Assembly (NCBI RefSeq): GCF_009733535.1 | Contig: NZ_ML771899.1 | Coordinates: 507,834-571,833 of the forward strand | Length of the DNA stretch: 64,000 bases | Direction: 5' to 3' | DNA from: Sphingobacterium endophyticum | GTDB lineage: Bacteria > Bacteroidota > Bacteroidia > Sphingobacteriales > Sphingobacteriaceae | Notes under the pieces: model-generated | What the model saw: only the letters and a program-made list of their open reading frames with translations | Databases searched by the model: none | What the model was told of the DNA's origin: nothing | Shown: one piece after another, positions 9,541 to 18,266 of the stretch | Position numbering within the stretch: position 1 is the first letter of the stretch | How the letters are laid out: every line of letters begins with the position of its first letter | Position numbers and translations under genes: made by a program

Positions 9541-10596
9541 ATGAGAGAAAAATCTTCTGCTATTGCAAACATTTTGAGGGATTATGAAAATAATGTCATG
9601 ACCGCAGACCATGTTCATGATTGGGTAAGTCAATTTGATCAAGAAGATCAAGATTTCATATTAAGTGAACTGTTACATATATTCAAGCAAACTTATCTGT
9701 CCAAATCAGATTGTAAGAAGTTCTTCCAATCATGCCTAGAAAGCTGGGTGAAAGAATTTAAATATAAAGATGTAGCTTCTTTTATTGCGGAGACATCTTT
9801 TATAGATATACAGCCTGAATATAAAAGCCAAAAAGAATTATTAGATTTATTAAATAAAATTCTAATTGAACATTATAATTGCAATTTAACTCAATCAGCT
9901 GAACGTATAAAAAGGTATATCTATCTAGACGATGTGTTGTCTACTGGCAGCAAGTTGTTCTCAGACCTAGATACTTGGTTCAAAACTGAAAGTGATTTAA
10001 CTCAAGGTATTTCTAACTATCAATATACCCGAGACAATCAATTACCCGTCTTAGTTATATTTATATGTTGTCATACCTGGGGTAAAGGAAATGCCGAATT
10101 TAGATTAATTAAAAATCTAGGAATTGAAGTAAAAAAGATTCTTTCGATTAAAGCTGGATATTGGATTGAAAATAATGTAAAAGACTATAATCCAAAGCTA
10201 AACAATATGATACCTATTGATAACCAAGATCCTTACATTCACAACTATTTGAATAATTTAGCTGCTGTAGATAAGCCTGAATATGCTTTTAGGCCACCTC
10301 AAAAACCTGTTGAAGAAAAATTATTTTCATCCTTGGCTTCAAGAAATAGAATAGAAACACTATTTTTGGTCAAGGGAATAGAAATATTATCGCGCGTAGG
10401 AGAATTGAAGGTTAGTCAAATACGTCCATTGGGATATACGATCAAATCACATAAAACTTTTGGTTTAGGAACATTGTTCTTCACATTTAGAAATATTCCA
10501 AACAACTGTCCAATTGTATTTTGGTGGGCTAATAATAATTGGCGACCATTGTTCGTTTTAAAGAATAGAGGAATAAGGGGAAATGAACCCAAATAA
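9541..10596 (+). CDS. phosphoribosyltransferase-like conflict protein
   Basis: A 351-residue soluble protein. Residues 127-140 (IYLDDVLSTGSKLF) fit the PRPP-binding loop of type I phosphoribosyltransferases (hydrophobic-DD-x3-TG). It is preceded by an all-helical N-terminal region (1-115) and followed by a strand resembling the next core strand (LPVLVIFICCH, 168-178). The C-terminal third (from about 270) is a separate domain I do not recognise. No nucleotide-salvage specificity can be read, and the length exceeds salvage enzymes. Its end overlaps the NADAR gene by 14 bases, so the two are almost certainly co-translated. I infer a nucleotide-modifying role in a two-gene conflict system; this is not proven by the sequence. 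Confidence 0.6.
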   Translation: MREKSSAIANILRDYENNVMTADHVHDWVSQFDQEDQDFILSELLHIFKQTYLSKSDCKKFFQSCLESWVKEFKYKDVASFIAETSFIDIQPEYKSQKELLDLLNKILIEHYNCNLTQSAERIKRYIYLDDVLSTGSKLFSDLDTWFKTESDLTQGISNYQYTRDNQLPVLVIFICCHTWGKGNAEFRLIKNLGIEVKKILSIKAGYWIENNVKDYNPKLNNMIPIDNQDPYIHNYLNNLAAVDKPEYAFRPPQKPVEEKLFSSLASRNRIETLFLVKGIEILSRVGELKVSQIRPLGYTIKSHKTFGLGTLFFTFRNIPNNCPIVFWWANNNWRPLFVLKNRGIRGNEPK

Positions 10597-11218
10597 AGAA
10601 AAAATGAGATTATATAATTGTGATGAAGTCATTATATTTTCTAAAACAAATGACTTGTTTGGCGAATTGTCAAATATGTCTTCTTCGTTCCCTTTATATG
10701 TAAATGACCTCGTTATACCTAGTAGTGAGGCTCTATATCAAGCAATGCGTTATTCTCTTTTTCCTAAGGCTCAGAATGAAATCATCAAGCAGGCAAGCCC
10801 AATGACTGCTAAAATGATTAGTAAAAAATATACCCCTTACTCAAGGCAGGACTGGGAACTAATCAAACTTAGAGTAATGCGATGGGTGATGGAAATAAAA
10901 CTTTCTCAACATTGGAATATACTTGCTCCATTATTACTAAAAACTGAAAATAAAGCCATTGTAGAGTTATCATTTAAAGATCAATTTTGGGGAGCTAAAA
11001 AAGTAGGAAACAACACACTAGAAGGAACGAATGCTCTTGGCAGGTTATGGATGGATCTTCGCGAAAGATATGTAATCAACAATAACAAAATTAAGTGTGT
11101 AGCCCCATTAACTATCGCCGGATTCAGATTGTATGATTACGATATTAACTTTATATGTGATGAAAATTATTTCATAAATAGTGAGCAAATGAAAAATACG
11201 CTGTCGGTAAATATCTAA
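10583..11218 (+). CDS. NADAR (YbiA-like) N-glycosidase domain protein
   Basis: A 211-residue protein of the NADAR/YbiA family. Family hallmarks visible are the early FGELSN (residues 26-31, like F-x-x-x-S-N), SSEALYQAMRY (47-57, with the conserved Glu and Gln), DQFWGAKK (133-140) and the closing GTNALGRLWMDLRE (148-161). Family members cleave N-glycosidic bonds in riboflavin intermediates or remove ADP-ribose from guanine bases in DNA. The ATG lies inside the preceding gene, with AAGGGG as a likely ribosome binding site. Paired with a PRTase-like protein on an island, a role in reversing or making nucleobase modification during phage conflict is more likely than riboflavin metabolism. That is inference. 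Confidence 0.75.
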   Translation: MNPNKEKMRLYNCDEVIIFSKTNDLFGELSNMSSSFPLYVNDLVIPSSEALYQAMRYSLFPKAQNEIIKQASPMTAKMISKKYTPYSRQDWELIKLRVMRWVMEIKLSQHWNILAPLLLKTENKAIVELSFKDQFWGAKKVGNNTLEGTNALGRLWMDLRERYVINNNKIKCVAPLTIAGFRLYDYDINFICDENYFINSEQMKNTLSVNI

Positions 11219-11554
11219 TTTTAAGTATTGATTTTTCTAAAAGCAAACAATTTAAATTTATTCCTTCTTTGGTTTTAATATTCAATTCTTCAAAACTGGG
11301 ATTAAAATCATATTATATTGATTCCAAAAAAATATTATTCGTTTAAAATTTGAAATGCTACTTAAACACCAAAGCATTGTTCTGGATTACGAAAGCTTAA
11401 TATAACTTCAACCCAATTGTCGTTATTCCAATAGAGAAACGCTATTAAGTATCTTTAAATAGTGAGATATGGTTAATTACTTTACGTTTGAATATCTTTT
11501 CTTTTCAAAGTTTTTGCATTATATTTATAGCAAGCCATTTATTTATCTATTATA
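11219..11554. other. intergenic region with a candidate promoter
   Basis: 336 bases of AT-rich DNA between the NADAR gene and the subtilase gene. TACGTTTG at 11483-11490 is an exact -7 box for the downstream gene, giving a leader of about 57 bases. No TTTG box lies at the right distance upstream. No ORF or RNA structure seen. Confidence 0.45.
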
Positions 11555-13984
11555 ATGAGAAATAGAATAGTTTACCTAAATAATAATACTTCAGCTCAGA
11601 TAGGATTTAGTAAGCAACGAAATATGAAGGATGCTATTGTAAAGAAAGAAGCTGAGGAGGAAATCGAACAGAAAATAATTAGTGAAAGTAAGAAAATTGA
11701 ATTTCATAGTTATCTAACTACCTTTAATAAGGTTAGACAAGCTAGAAGGGAACAAAAATCAATTTATTTACCCTTTAATATTGAATTAGTACGAATTAAT
11801 TTTCTTACCGTCTTCAACAGTAATCTATCCAAGAAATTTTTATTAAACTATGGGCTTTCACCTATTGAATATCTTGATTTTAATAAAACCGTGGTATTTA
11901 CAATAGATGATAGAGAAGCTTTTGAGAATTTTCTAATTCAAATTGGTAAAATAATTGATAGTCCAGTTGGAACAAATTATTATAAAAAAAAATATAATCT
12001 TTTAGCTCTTGTTTATAAGTTTGAATTCTATTCAAGTAACGACCGACTCAATTGTTATCAGGAAGAGGGTATATTGATTACATTTATATCAACGCATTTA
12101 GCTGGAGCCTATGATACCCAAAAGAATATTTTATTAGAGCATTTACATAAGGATGAGATTTCAATATCTTACGATGAAAATTATCCAGATATTCTAGAAA
12201 TATTGTTTATACCAAAAGATAAAATCAACCTTATAGTCGATAATTTTGATATTGTTAAAAGTGTTACAAGTTCAAGGTCGCAAAAAGTGAGACCAAGCTT
12301 AGCTGGCCCCGTAAGAGAGTATGGGTTTACAGTTAATGTACCAAAAAACATTCCAATTGTTGGTATCATCGACACCGGAATAAGTAGAATAGAGCCATTT
12401 AAGAATTCTCTATTAACAGAAAATTTCAACCACACGACGCAACCTTCCTTTTGGGATGAAGATGGGCATGGTACTTTAGTTACAGGTTTGGTTTTGTTAG
12501 GAGATGAATTTTATAAAATTGAGAAAAATCAATATGATGCAAAAGCAAAAATATTAAATATTAAGGCATTACATTTTAGCGATGATAATCTTGACATTCC
12601 CAGATTAATTAATGATATTATCTCAGCAAGAAAGCTACACGGAGTACGTATATTTAACATGTCATTAGTTATACCTAATGCAAAAAAATATAATTCATCT
12701 TACAGTCAGTTTGCGTATGAGTTAGACCGAATTGCATTTCAGTATGATTTGTTAATTTTCCTTTCTGTTGGCAATTTTGATAGCGATAGTTTATTGGCTC
12801 TAAAAAATGATTATATACATGAAGATCATGATTATCCAGTATTCTTTTATAAATTAAATTCAAGTACAGATTCTCATATGTGCGAAGATACAAATATTTG
12901 TATACCCTCTGAATCATTGAATAATATATCAGTAGGTGCATTAGCTGGTAATTTTGATGAAGATGACAAATCGGATATCACTCCTTCAAATATCTACCCT
13001 GCGCATTACTCAAGAAAGTTTCATTTCGATTACAATCGGCAAGTAAATGGACAAAAACTTCAACAAAAAAATAAATTTCTAAATAAACCAGATTTTGTAA
13101 TGGAGGGGGGGGACCTTTTCGATTATAATTCTGGAATTCAAATTCTCAGATCTCCAAATGTTGAAAGTGAGAAATTTTACGGAAAGACATGTGGAACAAG
13201 TTTGGCAACACCACTTTTAACATCCTATGCAGCAGAAATTCTTACCCATTATCCTGAGATTAGGACACAATCAGTAAAAGCACTTTTGATAAATAGTGCG
13301 GAATATTATGAAAGCAGTAGATTAACCCACTTCGAAAAGTTCCATCCTAATTTACTCAAGAGGTTGGTTGGTTATGGAAAGCCAAATAAAGATTATTTAC
13401 TATCCACTAATAATAATTCTATAATCTATCTGATTGAGGGAAGTATTAAGGTTGAGCAGATAATTAAATACCCAATATTTATACCCTCGTACTTGCTAAA
13501 TAATGGAAACAAGCTACAATTTGATATTTCTTTGGCGTATAGTTTTGATCCAATAAAAGATGATCATTTAAATTATTTACCATTACATATGTCTTTTTCT
13601 CTAGTGAAAAATTTAGATATCAAATCTATAGGAACTACTAAAGATGTATATGGCATAAAGAGTCAATTCGGCTGGAGTGAAGATCATTTCGGTATAGATA
13701 ATAGATTATTTTCTAATACCCAAAAGATCTCATATAGATTGCAACCTGTTGATATAAATAATTGCAAAGACTCAGTGGCAATAGCGGTAAGATGTCTTGC
13801 GAAAAAAGACTTTTTAAATACGCTAAAGCATAGTGAACACTACTTTTCACTAGTGATTCGGATTTCAGAAATCATGACAAATGAGAATACGCCTGGAATA
13901 GAATTTTACAATGAAATAATGAAAATTAACAATTACTTGGACATCGCCAATATTATTGAAGGAGATTTAGACTTAGAATTTTAA
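11555..13984 (+). CDS. intracellular subtilisin-like (S8) protease
   Basis: An 809-residue protein with a complete S8 catalytic triad: Asp273 in IIDTG, His305 in DGHGT and Ser549 in GTSLATP, with the oxyanion Asn407 in SVGN. There is no signal peptide or propeptide-like secretion signal, so it probably acts in the cytosol. The first 260 residues form a separate domain I do not recognise, and about 200 residues follow the protease domain. It ends 31 bases from a convergently transcribed AAA+ ATPase gene. S8 proteases paired with AAA+ ATPases recur in mobile and defence-rich regions, and the ATPase may gate or feed the protease. A defence role is inferred. The gene is very AT-rich. Confidence 0.8.
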   Translation: MRNRIVYLNNNTSAQIGFSKQRNMKDAIVKKEAEEEIEQKIISESKKIEFHSYLTTFNKVRQARREQKSIYLPFNIELVRINFLTVFNSNLSKKFLLNYGLSPIEYLDFNKTVVFTIDDREAFENFLIQIGKIIDSPVGTNYYKKKYNLLALVYKFEFYSSNDRLNCYQEEGILITFISTHLAGAYDTQKNILLEHLHKDEISISYDENYPDILEILFIPKDKINLIVDNFDIVKSVTSSRSQKVRPSLAGPVREYGFTVNVPKNIPIVGIIDTGISRIEPFKNSLLTENFNHTTQPSFWDEDGHGTLVTGLVLLGDEFYKIEKNQYDAKAKILNIKALHFSDDNLDIPRLINDIISARKLHGVRIFNMSLVIPNAKKYNSSYSQFAYELDRIAFQYDLLIFLSVGNFDSDSLLALKNDYIHEDHDYPVFFYKLNSSTDSHMCEDTNICIPSESLNNISVGALAGNFDEDDKSDITPSNIYPAHYSRKFHFDYNRQVNGQKLQQKNKFLNKPDFVMEGGDLFDYNSGIQILRSPNVESEKFYGKTCGTSLATPLLTSYAAEILTHYPEIRTQSVKALLINSAEYYESSRLTHFEKFHPNLLKRLVGYGKPNKDYLLSTNNNSIIYLIEGSIKVEQIIKYPIFIPSYLLNNGNKLQFDISLAYSFDPIKDDHLNYLPLHMSFSLVKNLDIKSIGTTKDVYGIKSQFGWSEDHFGIDNRLFSNTQKISYRLQPVDINNCKDSVAIAVRCLAKKDFLNTLKHSEHYFSLVIRISEIMTNENTPGIEFYNEIMKINNYLDIANIIEGDLDLEF

Positions 13985-14015
13985 AAGGGTATTAGAGATA
14001 GAAACAAATTTTAAT

Positions 14016-15044
14016 TTATATTGCTAATGCTTTCTTTTCATTTTTCACTAATTCTTCCCATATGGAGGAATTAATTTTTAGAGTACTAAAATAATTTTCA
14101 TTCTTCTCTTTAGCAAATAAGCTTCTCTTTATTGTAGTGATTAGAGTTTTTTGAATACTAAAATATGACAGACCAACAGCACTTTTAATTATTTTGTTAG
14201 CTTTAATTTGATTGTCAAACTTAAACTTATTGCCTTTAAGAACTAAGGTAACAAGATCTTTAATCTCCTTAGCATTTGGTAATTCAAATCCTATTGAAAA
14301 ATCAAATCTTCTTAGAAGAGCTTCATCTAACATTTCTTTTTGATTTGTAGCAGCAATTACAATACTACTTTGTGGTAGGTAATCAAAAAGCTGCAAGATT
14401 GTATTTACTACTCTTTTCATTTCCCCATGATCTTGACTATAGTCTCGTACTTTACCTAAACTGTCAAATTCATCAATAAAAATGATGCAATCTTCTGCAG
14501 CTGCGCTTCTGAAAATCTTTGAAAGATTTTTACTAGTTTCTCCTAATTTTGATGATACTATAGCCCCTAGATTAACCACAATCATCATTTTTTGAAGTTC
14601 ACCAGCTACAACATATGAGGCAAGGGTCTTTCCACAACCTGATGGACCATGTAAAAGTAATTTATTAGCAACTGGAAGTTCAAACTTTCTCAATACATCA
14701 ATATTTTGATGTTCTTCGATGAAAAATTGGAGATCATTTTGGATTTCTTTGTTAGCAATTATATTTGAAAGCCTATAATCAGATGTTATTTTTTCTAAAA
14801 TTAATTCATTAAATTCTCTATCTTCTATTCTGCTAAAATAAGCATCCGATCCAACCTTAGTTAAGGATGAGGTCTTCTGTTGTCGAATATTATCCTTTAA
14901 GATAGATTGAAGCTGAATTGCAAAATTGACTTTTCTAGTCTTTTTAGAATGTTCAATAAATTGGTTTAGCGTGGATAATAGCTTATCCTGATCGTTTTCC
15001 AACCCAAAGCGTGCAATATCTTTTATGTAATCTTGCAGTCCCAT
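14016..15044 (-). CDS. AAA+ ATPase partner of the S8 protease
   Basis: A 342-residue AAA+ ATPase. Walker A is GPSGCGKT (133-140), Walker B IIFIDE (187-192), sensor-1 AATN (231-234) and arginine fingers RR at 245-246. The sequence most resembles the FtsH/CDC48-like classic clade but lacks a transmembrane segment and a protease domain. The N-terminal 90 residues are helical and may bind a partner. The gene faces the S8 protease gene tail to tail. In a common two-gene arrangement the ATPase and subtilase are adjacent, so the pair probably forms one system despite opposite strands. The substrate is unknown. Confidence 0.8.
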   Translation of the reverse strand: MGLQDYIKDIARFGLENDQDKLLSTLNQFIEHSKKTRKVNFAIQLQSILKDNIRQQKTSSLTKVGSDAYFSRIEDREFNELILEKITSDYRLSNIIANKEIQNDLQFFIEEHQNIDVLRKFELPVANKLLLHGPSGCGKTLASYVVAGELQKMMIVVNLGAIVSSKLGETSKNLSKIFRSAAAEDCIIFIDEFDSLGKVRDYSQDHGEMKRVVNTILQLFDYLPQSSIVIAATNQKEMLDEALLRRFDFSIGFELPNAKEIKDLVTLVLKGNKFKFDNQIKANKIIKSAVGLSYFSIQKTLITTIKRSLFAKEKNENYFSTLKINSSIWEELVKNEKKALAI

Positions 15045-15071
15045 TTTATTATTTTTAGCTAATTGCTTTTA

Positions 15072-15079
15072 CAAAGCTA
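15072..15079 (-). promoter_or_regulatory. -7 promoter box of the AAA+ ATPase gene
   Basis: On the minus strand TAGCTTTG is an exact TAnnTTTG match, 28 bases upstream of the ATG. No clear TTTG box precedes it at 19-21 bases. Confidence 0.5.
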
Positions 15080-15502
15080 CGAAATAGTTGAATTGTATGG
15101 AATTATTTAATTTTGTATCTCTAAATATAGCGAATTCGATTCTGTTTAGTCCCATTTATAAAATAGTTTTTGTTTAAGTTGAAAAATGATTAAATTTTAA
15201 CAGAAATGTGTAAACTTATTCCAGGACGAGTCATTTAAGCAAGCCGAAGTTGGGCAAGCCCTACTTTTTAACCCTTCATGCGCTGCAATCGGGCTTTTGA
15301 GCATCCTCCGGGGATGCTTTTCTGATTTCATTGCTTATCAACCAACTTTTTGGAATTCCCCGAGAAATTCCCTGCGACAGTTTAAAGGCAATCCTATCTA
15401 AAATCTAAACAGGTTCTTTTGTTTATGCTGATTTCCTTAGTTTTATTTCCCCTTTCCTGAATGCCCTTAAATAAATCACTGTGTATTTAAACGAAATAAG
15501 AT
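15080..15502. other. junction between cargo and mobilization backbone
   Basis: Spacer between the leftward ATPase gene and the rightward mobilization operon. It contains short GC-rich stems (GGGC...GCCC near 15253-15260) and the terminator at 15300-15322. G+C content rises here. No gene is visible. Confidence 0.5.
15300..15322 (+). terminator. orphan intrinsic terminator
   Basis: AGCATCC and GGATGCT flank a short loop and are followed by TTTTC. No rightward gene ends just upstream (the neighbour at 14016-15044 is leftward), so the terminator has lost its gene. This suggests that cargo replaced an older backbone segment to the left. Confidence 0.5.
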
Positions 15503-15778
15503 ATGGAAATCAGAGTAGTGACGATGGAAGACCTCCGTCAGCTCAAGATGGAGCTGATCGAAGAGATGAAGGAAATTTTCAACCTTAAAATGAAAAATGC
15601 AAATGAAAGACTTTGGCTAAAAAGTGCAGAAGTCAGGCAACTATTAAAGATATCGCCGGGAACCCTTCAGAATCTGCGCATCAAGGGACTTTTGCCCTAT
15701 CGCAAGATCGGAGGGAGCCTTTACTATCACAGGAACGATATCGGCTCCATGATGGAAAGGAGCAACTGTAATGGATAA
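15503..15778 (+). CDS. helix-turn-helix excisionase-like protein
   Basis: A 91-residue protein with a MerR/excisionase-type helix-turn-helix (HTH_17) at residues 38-85: WLKSAEVRQLLKISPGTLQN followed by the wing GLLPYRKIGGSLYY. Such proteins lead the mobilization or excision operons of many Bacteroidota elements and regulate excision or transcription. A short helical N-terminus precedes the HTH. Its last eight bases overlap the next gene, which points to translational coupling. Function as excisionase or regulator is inferred from fold and position. Confidence 0.75.
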   Translation: MEIRVVTMEDLRQLKMELIEEMKEIFNLKMKNANERLWLKSAEVRQLLKISPGTLQNLRIKGLLPYRKIGGSLYYHRNDIGSMMERSNCNG

Positions 15779-16076
15779 TACTTCCCATACAAATAATGAA
15801 AGTTCCTTTGAACGGCTTTTTGATAGGATCTTAAAAGATAGTGGGCTAATTACTTCACAGTTAGGCCTGATTATGGCACTCTATTATTATTCCCACACGG
15901 GCAACCTAAGCCTCCCATTTCAGGTGAGCAGACGAAAACTGATGGCATTCTCCAAGATACGGTCCATATCGACCTACCACAGGTGCATCAAGATCCTTGT
16001 AAAATGTGGATATATAGATTATGTCCCTTCTTACCATCCCTTGCAGGCCAGTAATTTTCGATTCTTAATATATTAG
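15771..16076 (+). CDS. small winged-helix-like protein of the mobilization operon
   Basis: A 101-residue protein. The segment LMAFSKIRSISTYHRCIKIL (residues 57-76) looks like a winged-helix recognition region, and GYIDYVPSYHP resembles the wing. Comparable small proteins sit between the excisionase-like gene and the mobilization genes in Bacteroidota elements and are usually annotated as hypothetical or transcriptional regulators. It overlaps the preceding gene by eight bases and stops five bases before the next ATG. I cannot assign a specific function. Confidence 0.6.
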   Translation: MDNTSHTNNESSFERLFDRILKDSGLITSQLGLIMALYYYSHTGNLSLPFQVSRRKLMAFSKIRSISTYHRCIKILVKCGYIDYVPSYHPLQASNFRFLIY

Positions 16077-16080
16077 ATCT

Positions 16081-16626
16081 ATGGATGGAAAGATCGAAAA
16101 GAACAGGTCGGTAAAGTTCAACCTACAGGTGGATACAAAGCTTGATAATTTGGCAAGGAAGCTCGGAAGGACAAAGCGGACCCTGGTGATCCAAATGATC
16201 GACTATTTCTACAGTACAAAGAAAGATCCAATGGACATCAACGACCACGCCCTTAGAAATCAGCTGTCCCAGGGGATCAACCGTATCCTGTCCTTCATCA
16301 AGCAGCAGGAAAAAGACCTGTTAGTGCCCAATTTCAACCTTTCCAGTGAAATGCTGAATTCGCTGCACGTTCAGGTTTCCGAATCTGCGCAGCATTCCCT
16401 TGCATTGCATGATATATCCATCCATCTAAAGGGTATGAACCGAACAATGGATTCCCTGAACAGACAATTGGATTCCGAAAAAATAAAGAAATCGGTACTG
16501 ATTACAAATGCTGTTCAATTGGTTGACAATTTTCTTAAAGATAGGGATGCCATTGGCTGGAGCATGAGTTCAGCCAAGAAGGATGAACTCTATAAAAAGC
16601 TTATCTCCGATCTCCATAAGCTCTAG
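16081..16626 (+). CDS. BfmA/BtgA-family mobilization protein
   Basis: A 181-residue protein. The N-terminus (VKFNLQVDTKLDNLARKLGR) is typical of the BfmA/BtgA family of Bacteroides mobilizable elements, with a ribbon-helix-helix-like DNA-binding segment, then a long helical region. Such proteins bind oriT and help the relaxase nick DNA. It ends two bases before the start of the relaxase-like gene, so both are co-expressed. G+C content is clearly above that of the cargo genes. Confidence 0.8.
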   Translation: MDGKIEKNRSVKFNLQVDTKLDNLARKLGRTKRTLVIQMIDYFYSTKKDPMDINDHALRNQLSQGINRILSFIKQQEKDLLVPNFNLSSEMLNSLHVQVSESAQHSLALHDISIHLKGMNRTMDSLNRQLDSEKIKKSVLITNAVQLVDNFLKDRDAIGWSMSSAKKDELYKKLISDLHKL

Positions 16627-16628
16627 TC

Positions 16629-17549
16629 ATGTTCATCAATATTTCCAAATCCGAGACGGGCAGCAATACTGGAAGCTGTGGGGCACTGGTGAACTATCTG
16701 GAAAAGGAGAACAGGCTTGTTGAAAATCTTTCCGAATCGGAAAAGTGGTTCAATGGGCATTCCGGTGCTATCCTTCCGCATGAGGTCAGGATGGCTATCG
16801 ATGCCAACATTGCCAAGCTGTCCAGGGATGATGGTAAGTTCTATCTGATCAACATCAGTCCTAGCCAAAAGGAGATCGCCTTTCTACTGGAACGCTTCGG
16901 TGAGCCGGGTGCCAAGCTCCAGCTTAAGGAGTTTGCCGGCAAAGTGATGGATGCCTATGCCAGGAACTTTCACCGTGAAGGGATAGGTGGACAAGCCGAT
17001 CTGCTGTGGTTTGCCAAATGGGAGAAGAACCGCTATTACGGTCATCAGGACAAAGCAGTAATCCGTGGAGAGAAGTTGCGTGGTGAAATCAAGGAAGGCC
17101 ATCAGTTCCATATCCAGATCATCGTCAGCAGGAAGGATATCACAAACAGGATCAAGCTGAGTCCCCAGAATACTTCTAGGGGAAGAAACAAATCTCATTC
17201 CCAGAAGCTCGGACAGTTCGACCGAAAGGCGTTCAAGGAATCGGGAGAGCTTCTATTTGATAGGATGTTTAGCTATGATCGGGGTTTGAAAGAAACTTTT
17301 AAGTTTTCCAATGGATTGAAAAATGGCAATTTGCAAGAGCGCAGGCAGATCGATCGGATCCTGCAGTTTTCTAAAGGCAGGGATGAATTGGGAGCTGATA
17401 GCTTTCGGGAATTGTTTGCTGGAAAATCTCAGGCTTTGGATTTGGTGGCCAATTTGCTTTCAGATACAAGCCTGGCATCCGAGGGAATGGAAAGGTCGTT
17501 ACAAAGAAGGCGTAAAAAACGCAAAGGGAAACGGATAGACAGGTCGTAG
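16629..17549 (+). CDS. relaxase-like mobilization protein (BtgB/DUF5712 type)
   Basis: A 306-residue protein matching the BtgB-like family of Bacteroidota mobilization proteins. It begins MFINISKSETGSNTGSCGAL, has a YLINISPSQKEI segment (residues 62-73), a region DLLWFAKWEKNRYY (118-131, with Tyr residues), and the metal-binding-like GHQFHIQIIVSRKD (157-170), which corresponds to the relaxase H-x-H motif. It would nick at oriT and carry the strand to the recipient with a helper conjugation apparatus. The C-terminal tail is strongly basic. It is translationally close to the BfmA-type gene. Confidence 0.8.
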   Translation: MFINISKSETGSNTGSCGALVNYLEKENRLVENLSESEKWFNGHSGAILPHEVRMAIDANIAKLSRDDGKFYLINISPSQKEIAFLLERFGEPGAKLQLKEFAGKVMDAYARNFHREGIGGQADLLWFAKWEKNRYYGHQDKAVIRGEKLRGEIKEGHQFHIQIIVSRKDITNRIKLSPQNTSRGRNKSHSQKLGQFDRKAFKESGELLFDRMFSYDRGLKETFKFSNGLKNGNLQERRQIDRILQFSKGRDELGADSFRELFAGKSQALDLVANLLSDTSLASEGMERSLQRRRKKRKGKRIDRS

Positions 17550-17740
17550 ATCTTTTTTTTCATTCAATCCATGATAGGGATCAAAGTTCGGACACCGGCC
17601 TTCGGGGCGGGGCAAGAAATTCCGACATAAACACTTGTCCTTTTCACACATCCATCCTTTATTTCGTTGCTTCTTGCCCTTGCTCGGCCAGATCCGGTGC
17701 ATGCTCCATAATCATTTCTTGAAACTAAAAAAAGAACGTT
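17550..17740. other. possible oriT or regulatory region
   Basis: 191 bases between the relaxase and RadC-like genes. A 9-bp inverted repeat (GGGCAAGAA at 17610-17618 and TTCTTGCCC at 17671-17679) encloses 52 bases, and a GC-rich stem (CCGGCCTTCGG) lies beside it. This could be oriT, but the position downstream of the relaxase gene is unusual and the nic site cannot be recognised. Confidence 0.3.
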
Positions 17741-18211
17741 ATGGAAAGCAGAAAAAAAAGAAACCTTCTGTACAGGGTTGCAGAGGTTCAGCTGAGTTAC
17801 AGCAACCGGATTCCCAGCTCAAAGATGCCCGTGGTAACCTCTTCGAGGGAGGCCTACAGCGTGATCATGGACAGCTGGCAAAGTGAGAGCTTGGAACTCT
17901 TCGAACGCTTCAGGGTACTGCTGATGAATACGGGCAACCGCGTGATGGGCGTCTATGAGGCTTCCAGCGGCGGGATATCGGGAACCGTGGTCGATATCAG
18001 GCTGTTGATGGTCACAGCGCTGAAGGCGACCGCTACGGGAATCATCGTCTTTCACAACCATCCATCTGGAAATCTCAAACCGAGCACCGAGGACAGAAAG
18101 CTGACCCAAAGGATCCATGAGGCAGCAAACTCTCTGGACATCAAGCTGCACGACCACCTGATCGTGGGCAGGGAAGGGTATCTCTCTTTCAGAGATGAAG
18201 GGCTATTATAG
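17741..18211 (+). CDS. RadC-like JAB-domain protein
   Basis: A 156-residue protein of the short RadC/JAB type common on Bacteroidota mobile elements. The metalloprotease-like motif HNHPSGNLKPSTEDRKLT (residues 106-123) supplies H-x-H-P-S-G and the downstream Asp. The N-terminal helix-hairpin-helix of chromosomal RadC is missing. Its biochemical role is unresolved, although the family marks plasmids, islands and defence regions. An intrinsic terminator overlaps its stop codon, so it ends the mobilization operon. Confidence 0.85.
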   Translation: MESRKKRNLLYRVAEVQLSYSNRIPSSKMPVVTSSREAYSVIMDSWQSESLELFERFRVLLMNTGNRVMGVYEASSGGISGTVVDIRLLMVTALKATATGIIVFHNHPSGNLKPSTEDRKLTQRIHEAANSLDIKLHDHLIVGREGYLSFRDEGLL

Positions 18212-18219
18212 CCCTTTTT
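18197..18219 (+). terminator. intrinsic terminator of the mobilization operon
   Basis: AGGGCTA and TAGCCCT pair around TTA and are followed by seven T. The stem contains the stop codon of the RadC-like gene. Confidence 0.8.
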
Positions 18220-18266
18220 TTGGTCTTTGCGGATCTATTCCATATCCGGATTTCCATCGATCAATT

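Noticed and set aside
11555..13984. Subtilase as a secreted degradative enzyme
   Set aside because: No signal peptide, T9SS tail or propeptide; it lies in an island beside an ATPase.
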